Made by a program: the position numbers and the translations under genes
NCBI GenBank assembly: GCA_963742925.1
Contig: CAVUNV010000006.1
Coordinates: 62,001-126,000, forward strand
Source of the DNA: PALSA-612 sp963742925
GTDB taxonomy: Bacteria; Actinomycetota; Thermoleophilia; Gaiellales; Gaiellaceae
DNA length: 64,000 nucleotides
Direction: 5' to 3'
Part shown: positions 1-8,133 of the stretch, one piece after another
Layout: every line of letters starts with the position of its first letter
Numbering within the stretch: position 1 is the stretch's first letter
The notes under the pieces: generated by a model
Told to the model about the DNA's origin: nothing
Database searches by the model: none
What the model saw: the letters and a program-made list of their open reading frames with translations, nothing else

Positions 1-2
1 TC

Positions 3-944
3 CGGGCCGCCGGCGCGATGACCGTGCTGCTGAAGGACACGATCAAGCCGAACCTCGTCCAGACGCTCGAGGGCCAGCCGGTGTTCGTCCACTGCGGCCC
101 GTTCGCCAACATCGCGCACGGCAACAACTCCCTCGTCGCCGACCGCGTGGCGCTCAAGCTCGGCGACTACGTCGTCACGGAGAGCGGCTTCGGATCGGAC
201 ATGGGGATGGAGAAGTTCTTCGACATCGTCTGCCGGGTCGGAGGCCTGCGGCCGAGCGCGTCCGTGCTGGTCGCGACCGTGAAGGCGCTCAAGCACCACG
301 GCGGCGATCCGAACGGCGGCCAGGCCGAGATCGAGGCCGGCGCCGCCAACCTGAGACGCCACCTCGGGATCGTGCGCGAGTTCGGGATCAACGCCGTCGT
401 CGCCGTCAACCGGTTCCCGACCGACACGGACGAGGAGATCGAGCTCGTGCGGCGGCTCGCCCTCGAGGGTGGCGCCTACGCCGCAGAGATCAACGACGGG
501 TACGCGCAGGGCGGCGAGGGAGCGACGGCGCTGGCCGAGGCGGTCTCGGCCGCCGCGGAGGAGCCGAACTCGTTCGCGGAGCTCTACCCGCTCGACGCGC
601 CGATCGAGAAGAAGATCGAGGCAATCGCCGTCCGCGCCTACGGCGCCGACGGGATCTTCCTGCTCAAGACGGCGCGCGACAAGATCGCCCAGTTCAACGC
701 CGACGGGCTCGACCGGCTGCCGATCTGCATGGCGAAGACGCACCTCTCGCTCTCGCACGACGTCGCGCTGACCAACGCGCCCACCGGCTTCGTGGTCACG
801 ATCCGCGACATCCGCGCCTACACGGGCGCCGGCTGGCTCGTCGCACTCTGCGGCGACATGCAGACGATGCCCGGCCTGAGCAAGACTCCGGCTGCCTTCA
901 ACGTCGATATCGACGAGAACGGCCGCACGGTCGGTTTGTTCTAG
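3..944 (+). CDS. fhs: Formate-tetrahydrofolate ligase, 3' part
   Basis: Carboxy-terminal part (about 313 of a usual 550-560 residues) of formyltetrahydrofolate synthetase, which makes 10-formyl-THF from formate, THF and ATP in the cytosol. The frame is open to the left edge, so the ATG at 18 is internal. Family blocks visible are HCGPFANIAHGNNS, TESGFGSDMGMEKFFDI and KTHLSLSHD, plus the C-terminal TGAGW and PGLSKTPAA stretches. The N-terminal P-loop half lies outside the window. It supplies one-carbon units for purine and methionine synthesis. The identification is firm; only the start is missing. Confidence 0.96.
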   Translation, partial: RAAGAMTVLLKDTIKPNLVQTLEGQPVFVHCGPFANIAHGNNSLVADRVALKLGDYVVTESGFGSDMGMEKFFDIVCRVGGLRPSASVLVATVKALKHHGGDPNGGQAEIEAGAANLRRHLGIVREFGINAVVAVNRFPTDTDEEIELVRRLALEGGAYAAEINDGYAQGGEGATALAEAVSAAAEEPNSFAELYPLDAPIEKKIEAIAVRAYGADGIFLLKTARDKIAQFNADGLDRLPICMAKTHLSLSHDVALTNAPTGFVVTIRDIRAYTGAGWLVALCGDMQTMPGLSKTPAAFNVDIDENGRTVGLF

Positions 945-1055
945 GCAGTCGCCGTCCTCACGCGCCACGCGCCTGTGGACGAGTCGTTGCGCTTTCGGCA
1001 CATTTGAGTCTCCCCTGCGTGACGATTTCGCGGCTAGGGTCCAACACGGGGGCAA

Positions 1056-1070
1056 GGGGCCGAAGGCCCC
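1056..1070. terminator. Hairpin between convergent fhs and thrC
   Basis: GGGGCC-GAA-GGCCCC forms a perfect 6-bp stem with a 3-nt loop in the 150-bp gap between the two converging genes. There is no U-tract on either side, as is common in high-GC actinobacteria, so terminator function is inferred from position. Confidence 0.45.
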
Positions 1071-1094
1071 CGGGGGAAACGAATTGAGTACCGC

Positions 1095-2310
1095 TCAGGC
1101 CGCCGCCAGGCGCTCCAGGACGCGGTCTGCGTCCGGCTCGATCTCGATCGGGCGACAGCGATCCGCGACGTGCTCGGGCGTCTTCAGCCCGTCGCCGGTG
1201 ACGAGCAGGACAACACGATCCGCCTTCCCCAGCTCCCCGGTCTCGACCGCACGGCGTAGCGCTCCCAGCGTGACTCCCGGAGCCGTCTCGCCGAACACGC
1301 CCGTCGTCTCGGCCAGCATGCCCATGTTCTCGACCACCTCGTCCTCGGCAACCGCGTAGATCGCCCCGCCGGTGTCGCGTGCCGCCGCGACCGCGAAGTC
1401 GCCGTCGGCCGGGTTCCCGATCGCGAGCGAGCGGGCGACCGTCGCAGGGCGCACCGGCTGCACGCGCCCACCGTCCGCGAAGGCCGTCGCGACCGGAGAG
1501 CAGCCCTCCGCCTGGCCGCCGTACAGCCGCGGTGTCGCGGCAACGAGCCCGAGCCGGCGCAGCTCGCCGAAGCCCTGGCCGATCTTCGAGAACAGGGCGC
1601 CCGACGCGATCGGGCAGACGACCGCAGCGGGCGCCTCCCAGCCGAGCTGCTCGGCGATCTCGTAGGCGAGCGTCTTCGACCCCTCGGCGTAGTAGGAGCG
1701 CAGGGTGACGTTCACGAACGCCCAGTCGAGCTCGAACGAGAGCTCGACGGTCAGCCGAGAGCAGTGGTCGTAGGAGCCGCGGACGGCGTAGATCGTGGCG
1801 CCGTAGACCGCGGTCGCGAGCAGCTTCTCGGGCTCGAGGTCGACAGGGCAGAAGACGACCGCCTCCATTCCCTCCGCGGCGGCGCGGGCAGCGACGGCGT
1901 TCGCGAGATTGCCGGTCGACGAGCAGGAGAGCGTGTCGAGCCCGAGCTCCTGCGCCTTGGCCGCCGCGACGGCGACGACCCGGTCCTTGAACGAGTGCGT
2001 CGGGTTCGCCGTGTCGAGCTTCAGCCAGCAGCTCGCCCAGCCCGAGCGCACCGGCGAGCCGCGGCGCGGGCACGAGCGGAGTCAGACCCGGGGCGAGGCG
2101 CGGCTGGGCGGGTGGCGCGACCGGGAGGAGCGGCGCATAGCGCCAGATCGACTGCGGCCCGTCGGCCAGCTTCTCACGCGTGAACGTGCGTTCCACGTCG
2201 TCCCAGTCGTAGACGGGGTCGAGGGGACCGAAGCAGCGGCGGCACGCACCGACCGCCTCGAGGGCGTGCTCGGTCTCGCAGATGCGGCAGTGGAGTGCTG
2301 TAGCGGGCAA
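1095..2310 (-). CDS. thrC: Threonine synthase (one-base frameshift)
   Basis: PLP enzyme converting O-phosphohomoserine to threonine. The N-terminus has a rubredoxin-like zinc ribbon (CRIC...CRRC) typical of the long bacterial form, followed by the PLP-lysine block NPTHSFKDR and the phosphate-binding SSTGNLANA. The reading frame breaks near 2030; removing one base there restores ELWLKLDTANPTHSFKDR and gives 404 residues, the expected size. The TTG start at 2310 is chosen because AAAGGAG (2319-2325) sits 8 nt upstream. It is preceded by a SAM-I-type riboswitch, which ties it to methionine/SAM status because threonine and methionine pathways compete for the same precursor. The broken frame is probably a sequence error. 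Confidence 0.9.
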
Positions 2311-2330
2311 CGTGCGGCTCCTTTCGTCTC

Positions 2331-2421
2331 GCTCGACATCCGTCCGGGTTTGGCACCTTGCCGGGAGGCAGGTTGCCGAGGCTTCACAGGGCCGGTCCCT
2401 CAGCCTCTCTCGATGCGGAGC
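2331..2421 (-). promoter_or_regulatory. SAM-I (S-box) riboswitch in thrC leader
   Basis: Read on the minus strand the leader carries the S-box core in order: a closing P1 stem (GCTCCGCATC with GGATGTCGAGC), GAGAG, GCTGAGGGACCGGCCC, GAAGCCTCGGCAACC, and AAGGTGCCAAACCC before the P1 return strand. These match the conserved SAM-I segments (GAGAG, GAGGGA, GGCCC-GAA, CGGCAACC, GGTGC-AAA-CC). The ribosome-binding site AAAGGAG starts only about 6 nt after P1, which suggests translational control. SAM binding is expected to reduce thrC expression, but that direction is inferred. Confidence 0.88.
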
Positions 2422-2446
2422 GGGACGGTGCCCGCTTCCGGGGGTC

Positions 2447-2452
2447 AGTATA
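2447..2452 (-). promoter_or_regulatory. -10 element of the thrC leader
   Basis: TATACT on the minus strand lies about 25 nt upstream of the riboswitch P1, so a transcript would start just before the aptamer. No good TTGACA box is seen at the -35 position. Confidence 0.5.
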
Positions 2453-2476
2453 CGAAATGAAGTGACGTCGGAGCGA

Positions 2477-3446
2477 TCAGGCTCGTGCGAGCAGGTCGAG
2501 CAGCTCGTACTCCATCTCCGCGGCCAGCCGGCCGAGCACCGCGAGCTCGACGCTCCGCTCCTGCCCCGACAGGTGACGGCGTGACTGCGTCAGTGCGCCC
2601 GTCGCCCACTTGACGTTCCCGAGCACCTCCCACCAGAACAGCTCGTCGACGCCGATCTCACGGTCTGTCAGCTCGCGGTAGCGCGCGAGGTACGGCTCGA
2701 CCTCGCCGACACCGCCGAGCCGCAGGCCGTCGGCGCCGAACCGCCAGGCGCGGACGATCGGCCAGGCGACGTCCTCACGCGGATCGCCGAGGTGTGTGAA
2801 CTCCCAGTCGAGCAGGTACTCGAGCCCTCGCTCGGAGACGACGACGTTGCCGATCCGGAAGTCGCCGTGGAGGACGACCGGATCGAGCGGCTCGGGCCGG
2901 TGCTCTCTGAGCCAGTAGAGCCCCAGCTCGATCGCAGGGTGCGGCTCGCCGACCGAGTCGAGCTCCTGCTCGAAGCGGCCGAGCACGTCGCCGGCGCTGG
3001 AGAAAGGGAAGGTCCTCGGGTGGGATCGAATGCACCTTCGCGAGCTCGTCGGCGAGCTCGATCGGGAGCGCTTCGCGCGCGGCGGCCAGCTCCGGCCGGG
3101 AGACGATCCGCCGGCCGATCGTCTCGCCCGCGACGCGCTCGGTCACGAACGCCTCGCGACCTCCGAGCTCGCCCAGGTAGCCGATCGGCCGCGGCACTCG
3201 CACGTCCGCCGCGTAGGCCGCCTCGATCACGCGGTACTCGTGCTCGAGCGAGAGCGTCTCGGTGTGGATGACGCCGCCGGCGGCGCGGCGCACGAGCAGC
3301 TCGAGCATGTCTCCGCCGGCCGAGACGTCGACGGCCCAGGCCTCCTTCGACGCCCCACCCGCGAGCAGCCGCGGCTGCTCGATCTCGACCGGCGCCCCGA
3401 GCAGCGTCTCCAGGCGCTCGCAAAGCTCCGGCGCCCAGGAATCCAC
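2477..3446 (-). CDS. APH-family phosphotransferase (one-base frameshift)
   Basis: Aminoglycoside-phosphotransferase-fold kinase of the ACAD10/acyl-kinase type, not a resistance enzyme. The catalytic loop VVLHGDFRIGNVV and the metal-binding LLDWEFTHLGDP are intact; the N-lobe holds LLAGGASKEAWAV. An extra T in a T-run near 3004 splits the frame; deleting it gives LPFSSAGDVLGRF and 322 residues, the usual size. The GTG start at 3446 lies 2 nt after the stop of the upstream SDR, indicating translational coupling in a cupin-SDR-phosphotransferase operon. Relatives phosphorylate hydroxyacyl substrates for fatty-acid catabolism, which would suit the SDR partner; the substrate here is unknown. Confidence 0.85.
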
Positions 3447-3448
3447 GA

Positions 3449-4192
3449 CTAGCGCGAAGCCATGCGGAGCGCGCCGTCGAGCCGGATCACCTCGCCGTTC
3501 AGGTACGGGTTCTCGACGATGTGCTTGACGAGCGCGGCGAACTCCTCCGGGTGGCCGAGCCGCGGCGGGAAGGGGATCTGCGCCTCCAGCGACTCGCGAA
3601 TGTCGTCGCGGAGCATGGCCAGCATGGGCGTGTCCTGCGGCCCCGGCGCGATCGTCATCACACGGATGCCGTGACGACCGAGCTCGCGGGCGACCGGCAG
3701 CGTCAGGCTGACGATGCCTCCCTTCGACGCCGAGTACGCCGCCTGGCCGACCTGACCGTCGAAGGCGGCGTTCGATGCGGTGTTGACGATCACGCCGCGC
3801 TCGCCGTCCTCGCCCGGCTCGTTCGCGGCCATGGCCGCCGCGGCCAGCCGGATCACGTTGAAGGTGCCGACGAGGTTGACGTCGATCACGTTCCTGAAGG
3901 CGTCGAGCGGGTGCGGCGCGCCGTCCTTGCCGACGACGAGCGAGGCGCCGCCGATCCCGGCGCAGTTGACGGCGCCGTGCAGCGCGCCGTGCTCGCGCAG
4001 TGCGGCGTCGACGGCATGCTGCACGCCCGCCTCGTCGCGCACGTCGGTCTCGACGTAGAGCCCGATCTCCTCGCGGCGGCCGAGGTCGGCGACCACCACG
4101 TTCGCGCCCGAGTCGACGAGCAGGCGGGCGGTCGCGGCTCCCAGCCCGGAGCCGCCGCCCGAGACCAGGAACGTGCGGCCGGCGACGTCCAT
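3449..4192 (-). CDS. SDR, 3-hydroxyacyl-CoA dehydrogenase type II-like
   Basis: 247-residue short-chain dehydrogenase. It shows the NAD(P) motif SGGGSGLGAAT near the N-terminus, an acidic residue after beta-2 (VVVADLG, favouring NAD), NCAG, the catalytic Ser in NTASNAAFDG, and YSASKGG. The long insert and APGPQDTPML resemble HSD17B10/3-hydroxy-2-methylbutyryl-CoA dehydrogenases. It lies 2 nt after the cupin gene and 2 nt before the phosphotransferase, so the three are co-transcribed. A role in oxidising hydroxyacyl-CoA is inferred from family and context. Confidence 0.88.
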   Translation of the reverse strand: MDVAGRTFLVSGGGSGLGAATARLLVDSGANVVVADLGRREEIGLYVETDVRDEAGVQHAVDAALREHGALHGAVNCAGIGGASLVVGKDGAPHPLDAFRNVIDVNLVGTFNVIRLAAAAMAANEPGEDGERGVIVNTASNAAFDGQVGQAAYSASKGGIVSLTLPVARELGRHGIRVMTIAPGPQDTPMLAMLRDDIRESLEAQIPFPPRLGHPEEFAALVKHIVENPYLNGEVIRLDGALRMASR

Positions 4193-4194
4193 CG

Positions 4195-4596
4195 TTACGC
4201 GGCGTCGCCGGTCGTGCCGAACCGCCGGCGCTTCTCCAGGTCGTCCGGATCGACCAGTTGGCCGTCGCGTTCCACGTACCCTCCCTGGCCGCCGACGATG
4301 AGGACGACGAGGTCCTCGTCACCGATGTTGGAGAACTTCCGAGGCGTCGTCGACTCGACGTGGGCGAGGCCGCCCGGCCCGAGCTCCCGCACGTCGCCGT
4401 CCACCTCGAACCGCGCCCGGCCCTGGTGCACGAAGTAGAGCTCGTCCTGCGTGTCGTGGTAGTGATGGATCCCCTCGCCGCCCGGCGGCATCACGATCGC
4501 GTTGACGCCGAACGCCGTCACGCCGAGCGGGGCGCGGATCTTCCTGAACCCGTAACCGTCGCCCAGCTCGTCGAGAGAGCCGAATGCGTGTGTCAT
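4195..4596 (-). CDS. Cupin-domain protein
   Basis: 133-residue single-domain cupin. The metal-binding first motif is visible as GEGIHHYHDTQDELYFVHQG (His, His, Glu) with the second motif around LAHVESTTPRKFSN, where the expected final His is present at HVE. No signal peptide, so cytosolic. First gene of the cupin-SDR-phosphotransferase operon and divergent from the GlcD-type oxidase. No specific reaction can be assigned; it could be a small dioxygenase, isomerase or sensor. Confidence 0.8.
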   Translation of the reverse strand: MTHAFGSLDELGDGYGFRKIRAPLGVTAFGVNAIVMPPGGEGIHHYHDTQDELYFVHQGRARFEVDGDVRELGPGGLAHVESTTPRKFSNIGDEDLVVLIVGGQGGYVERDGQLVDPDDLEKRRRFGTTGDAA

Positions 4597-4603
4597 GCGC
4601 GAG

Positions 4604-4609
4604 ACTCTA
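4604..4609 (-). promoter_or_regulatory. Leaderless -10 of the cupin operon
   Basis: TAGAGT on the minus strand ends 7 nt before the ATG at 4596, placing the predicted transcript start at the start codon. Confidence 0.5.
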
Positions 4610-4613
4610 CGCC

Positions 4614-5975
4614 GTGGAACGAGACTTGCGTGCGATCGTCGGCGACGACGCGGTGCTCACCGACACCGGCTGGTACCTGACCGACATGACCGGCCTGCCG
4701 GGGAAGGCGGACGCGGTCGTGCTGCCCTCGAGCGCCGACGAGGTGGCCCGCGTCGTCGCCTGGTGCTACGAGCACGACGTGCCGATCACACCGCGCGGAG
4801 GAGGGACGGGCGCGGCCGGCGGTGCGGTGCCGCTCGACGGCGGGATCGTCCTCGCGCTCGACCGGATGGCGCGGGTGCGCGCCTTCGATCCACTCCTCTG
4901 GCGGCTCCACGTCGAGGCCGGTGTGCGCACAGCCGCGGTGCACGCGCTGGTGCGCGACAACGGGCTCATGTTCGCGCCGGACCCCGGCGCAGCCGAGCAG
5001 TCGCAGATCGGCGGCAACATCGCCACGAACGCCGCCGGCCCGCACGCCTACAAGTACGGGGCGACCGGCACGTGGGTGACCGGGCTCGAGGCGGTCGTGC
5101 CGCCGGGCGAGATGATCACGGTCGGCGGGCCGATCCGCAAGGACGTGGCCGGTTACGACCTGAAGAGCCTGCTGATCGGCTCCGAGGGCACCCTCGGGAT
5201 CGTCACCGCCGCCTGGCTACGGCTGATCCCGGCACCCGAGGCCACGCTGCCCGTTGCCTCTTTCCACGCCGACACGGCCTCCGGCTGCGAGGCGATTCTC
5301 CGCGTCGTCGGCAGCGGCATCCGGGCGACGGCGATCGAGTTCCTGGACGGCGAGACGCTGGCCTGCGCGGGCGGATCGTTCGACGGCCCGCTGCCCGATG
5401 GAGCCGGGTTCATGGTGATCGCGGAGGCCGACGGCTCGGCAGACGAGGCCGCGAGGATGCAGGGCGAGCTGATCGAGGTGCTCGGCGAGAGCGCCGTAGC
5501 CGTTCGCGCTCCGGCCGACCGGGCGGGCATCGAGGCGTTGTGGCGCTGGCGCAGCGGACTCGCCTTCGCGGTCATGGCCAGGCGGGGCCTCGCGCTCAGC
5601 GAGGACATCGTCGTGCCGGTCGAGCGGCTCGCCGAGGCGATCGAGGAGACGGCGGAGATCGGCCGGCGGCACGACCTGATCGGGCTCAGCTTCGGGCACG
5701 CAGGCGACGGCAACCTGCACTCGACCTTCCTGTTCTCGCCGGAGGTCCCCGAGGAGCGCGCCCGGGCCTTCCGCGCGACGGAGGACCTCTTCGACCTCGC
5801 GGTGCGGCTCGGTGGCTCGATCTCCGGCGAGCACGGCACCGGCTATCTGAAGCGCGGGCAGCTCGCGAAGCAGTGGCCGCCGCGAGCTCTCGAGCTGCAC
5901 GCTGCCGTCAAGCAGGTCTTCGACCCGAAGGGCCTCCTCAACCCCGGCAAGAAGCTCGCAGTCCTGCCGACCTGA
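4614..5975 (+). CDS. FAD-linked oxidase, GlcD / D-lactate dehydrogenase type
   Basis: About 453-residue flavoprotein of the glycolate oxidase subunit D/D-2-hydroxyacid dehydrogenase family. The FAD-binding PCMH domain shows TPRGGGTGAAGGAVP, DPGAAEQSQIGGNIATNAAG and GSEGTLGIVT; the C-terminal domain has FGHAGDGNLHSTF with the catalytic-site His, SGEHGTGYLKR and LNPGKK. It oxidises a 2-hydroxy acid to the keto acid; the substrate is not decided by sequence. The GTG at 4614 is preferred to an ATG at 4584 because the latter overlaps the divergent cupin start. Stands alone, without glcE/glcF. Confidence 0.9.
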   Translation: MERDLRAIVGDDAVLTDTGWYLTDMTGLPGKADAVVLPSSADEVARVVAWCYEHDVPITPRGGGTGAAGGAVPLDGGIVLALDRMARVRAFDPLLWRLHVEAGVRTAAVHALVRDNGLMFAPDPGAAEQSQIGGNIATNAAGPHAYKYGATGTWVTGLEAVVPPGEMITVGGPIRKDVAGYDLKSLLIGSEGTLGIVTAAWLRLIPAPEATLPVASFHADTASGCEAILRVVGSGIRATAIEFLDGETLACAGGSFDGPLPDGAGFMVIAEADGSADEAARMQGELIEVLGESAVAVRAPADRAGIEALWRWRSGLAFAVMARRGLALSEDIVVPVERLAEAIEETAEIGRRHDLIGLSFGHAGDGNLHSTFLFSPEVPEERARAFRATEDLFDLAVRLGGSISGEHGTGYLKRGQLAKQWPPRALELHAAVKQVFDPKGLLNPGKKLAVLPT

Positions 5976-5983
5976 CCCTTCGG

Positions 5984-6117
5984 GCCATGTCCGAGGGACA
6001 GGCCCTCGGACATGGCTTTCCGGCGTCGGGACAGGGCCGTCCAGGCAAGTCAGAGCGCCCTGAGCAGGTGAAACGCAGGTCACAAAGACGTTACAGGGAC
6101 TGTCCCCCAGACACGGC
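5984..6117 (+). repeat. Dispersed palindromic repeat, copy 1
   Basis: About 134-bp element. It opens with a near-perfect hairpin (arms GCCATGTCCGAGGG and CCCTCGGACATGGC, 5-nt loop, 5984-6016) and closes with TTACAGGGACTGTCCC followed by an imperfect copy of the arm. Between them lies a conserved stretch containing CCTGAGCAGG and TCACAAAGACGTTACAGG. A second copy of the same length and plan occurs in opposite orientation at 20474-20607. It fills the gap between the GlcD-type oxidase and a thiolase. The plan resembles REP/MITE-like non-autonomous elements; no transposase is nearby. Confidence 0.8.
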
Positions 6118-6142
6118 CAGGGGGGACGTGGCGCGAGGCGGC

Positions 6143-6148
6143 TAGACT
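6143..6148 (+). promoter_or_regulatory. Leaderless -10 of the 6157 thiolase
   Basis: TAGACT ends 8 nt before the ATG at 6157, immediately downstream of repeat copy 1. Confidence 0.5.
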
Positions 6149-6156
6149 CGGCTCGA

Positions 6157-7314
6157 ATGGCCGGCTGGAAGTCCGAGGCGCTGATCGTCGATGCGGTTCG
6201 CAGCCCGATCGGGAAGCGGAACGGCTCTCTCGCGAGCATTCGCGGCGACGAGCTCTGCGCCCAGGTGCTGAACGGACTCGTCGCGCGCCGGGACCTCGAC
6301 CCGGCCGAGATCGAGGACGTTCAGATGGGCTGCGTGACCCAGATCGGCGAGCAGGGCTGGAACATCGGGCGCATGGTGCCGCTGGTCGCGGGCTGGCCCG
6401 AGACGGTCTGCGGAACGAGCATCGACCGGCAGTGCGCGTCCTCGATGCAGGCCAACTTCAACGCCGCCGCCGCCGTCTGGTCGGGCCAGCTCGACCTCGT
6501 CGTCTCCTCGGGGGTCGAGATGATGTCACGCGTCCCGATGGGGTCGAACGGGGGCGACCTGTCGCCGAAGCTGCTCGACCGCTGGCAGCTCGTGCCGCAG
6601 GGGATCTCGGCAGAGGTGATCGCGGAGGAGTGGAACCTCTCCCGGGAGCAGCTCGACGCCTACTCGCTCGAGTCGCATCGCCGCGCCACCCGCGCGATCG
6701 ACGAGGGCCGATTCGAGAACGAGATCGTCCCGATCGACCTCACGAACCCGCACGCCGGAGTCGTCTTCGCGGTCGACGAGACCCCGAGGCGTGACACGTC
6801 GGCCGAGAAGCTGGCGGCCCTCCAGCCCGCCTTCCTCCCGGAAGGGACGGTCACAGCAGGCAACTCGAGCCAGATCGTCGACGGTGCCGCCGCAGTGCTG
6901 ATAGCGAGCGAGCAGAAGGCCTCCGAGCTCGGGCTCGAGCCGCGCGGGCGCTTCCTCGGCTTCGGCCTCGCCGGCGTCGACCCCTACCGCATGCTGCACG
7001 GCAACCCGCAGGCGTGCGCGCGCGCGCTCGCGAAGGCGGGCCTCGGCTGGGACGACATGGCCGTGATCGAGGTGAACGAGGCGTTCGCCAGCGTCGTGCT
7101 GCAATTCGTCGCGGACACCCACCTCGAAGACCGGCTCGAGGATGTCAATCCGAACGGCGGCGGGATCTCGCTCGGCCATCCGCTCGGCGCCACCGGCGCC
7201 CGCATCACAGCGACGCTGCTGAACGAGCTCGAACGCCGCGACGCCCGCTACGGCATCGCGTCGATGTGCATCGGCTTCGGCCAGGCCCTGGCCGGCGTCG
7301 TCGAGCGCTTCTAG
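6157..7314 (+). CDS. Acetyl-CoA acyltransferase (thiolase)
   Basis: 385-residue thiolase of the FadA family, which cleaves 3-ketoacyl-CoA with CoA. Nucleophilic Cys in DRQCASSMQ, the VNEAFAS block, catalytic His in GGGISLGHPLGATGAR, and the second Cys in MCIGFGQ are all present. It follows a leaderless promoter and ends by overlapping the convergent MaoC-SCP2 gene by 4 nt. With that gene and the SDR at 8134 it could complete hydratase, dehydrogenase and thiolysis steps, though it is on the opposite strand. Chain-length preference cannot be read. Confidence 0.93.
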   Translation: MAGWKSEALIVDAVRSPIGKRNGSLASIRGDELCAQVLNGLVARRDLDPAEIEDVQMGCVTQIGEQGWNIGRMVPLVAGWPETVCGTSIDRQCASSMQANFNAAAAVWSGQLDLVVSSGVEMMSRVPMGSNGGDLSPKLLDRWQLVPQGISAEVIAEEWNLSREQLDAYSLESHRRATRAIDEGRFENEIVPIDLTNPHAGVVFAVDETPRRDTSAEKLAALQPAFLPEGTVTAGNSSQIVDGAAAVLIASEQKASELGLEPRGRFLGFGLAGVDPYRMLHGNPQACARALAKAGLGWDDMAVIEVNEAFASVVLQFVADTHLEDRLEDVNPNGGGISLGHPLGATGARITATLLNELERRDARYGIASMCIGFGQALAGVVERF

Positions 7315-8132
7315 CCGGTCGCGAAGAACGAGCCCATGCGCTGGGCGAGCATCAGGTCGCCCTGGATGCGCAGCTTCCCCGCCATGTAGAGCGCAGGCCC
7401 CTGCGCCTTGCCGGTCATCAGCGCCGTGAACGACTCGGCGTCCGTGGAGAGCGTCACCGTCGGGCTCTCCGCCTGCCCGTGCTCCCACGAGAACGAGCCG
7501 TCCTTGATCGTGATCGCGTACGGCTTCTCCTCCCCGCCGTCGGCGATCTGCCACTGGATGGTCGCGTCCACGCCGCTCGCCTTGTCCGGCTGGAACCGCT
7601 CCTGCATGCCCTGGAAGATCTCGTCGAGCCCCGGTCCGTCCGTCACCTTCGCCTCCTTCGTGGTTTCCGCGTCAGGCCTCCGGCCCAGCGCGAGATACAG
7701 CACCTCGCCGACCAGCGCCGGCTTCTCCTGGCCGCGGATCTCGATCTGGACGCCGACCTTGTACAGGATCCCGTCGCCCTTCGCCTCGCTCGAGATCAGC
7801 CTGGCGTGGGCGCGCACCTCCGAGCCCGAGGGCACCGGCGAGGTGAAGCGCATGCGGTCGATGCCGTAGTTGACACCCATCTGCGCATCGGGCACGTGGA
7901 TGACGTCGGAGAGCAACGTGGGCAGGAGCGACAACGAGAGGTAGCCGTGCGCAATCGTGCCGCCGAACGGGCCGGCCTTCGCAGCCTCGGGATCGACGTG
8001 GATCCACTGGTGGTCGCCGGTCGCCTCGGCGAACAGGTCGATCTGCCGCTGCTCGATCTTCACCCAGGGGCTCGCGCCGAGATCGCGCTCAGGGCTCTCG
8101 GCCAGCTCCTTCAGGGTCAGCTCGGTCGTCAT
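7311..8132 (-). CDS. MaoC-like enoyl-CoA hydratase 2 fused to SCP2
   Basis: 273 residues in two parts. Residues 1-150 are a hotdog MaoC/(R)-hydratase domain with the catalytic pair Asp40/His45 in ATGDHQWIHVD followed by GTIAHGY. Residues about 165-270 are a sterol-carrier-protein-2 (SCP2) lipid-binding domain (WQIADG, TLSTDAESFTALMTGK, KLRIQGDLMLAQRM). It would hydrate trans-2-enoyl-CoA to (R)-3-hydroxyacyl-CoA. The start lies 1 nt after the stop of the SDR at 8134, so the two are coupled. Together they reproduce the SDR-hydratase-SCP2 order of eukaryotic MFE-2 as two polypeptides. Confidence 0.88.
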   Translation of the reverse strand: MTTELTLKELAESPERDLGASPWVKIEQRQIDLFAEATGDHQWIHVDPEAAKAGPFGGTIAHGYLSLSLLPTLLSDVIHVPDAQMGVNYGIDRMRFTSPVPSGSEVRAHARLISSEAKGDGILYKVGVQIEIRGQEKPALVGEVLYLALGRRPDAETTKEAKVTDGPGLDEIFQGMQERFQPDKASGVDATIQWQIADGGEEKPYAITIKDGSFSWEHGQAESPTVTLSTDAESFTALMTGKAQGPALYMAGKLRIQGDLMLAQRMGSFFATG

Positions 8133-8133
8133 G

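Noticed and set aside
2477..3446. Antibiotic resistance (aminoglycoside phosphotransferase)
   Set aside because: Only the kinase fold is shared. Operon context with an SDR and cupin and the ACAD10-like motifs point to catabolism.
4584..4613. ATG at 4584 as the GlcD start
   Set aside because: It would overlap the divergent cupin start; the extra residues are not family-like and the GTG at 4614 fits better.
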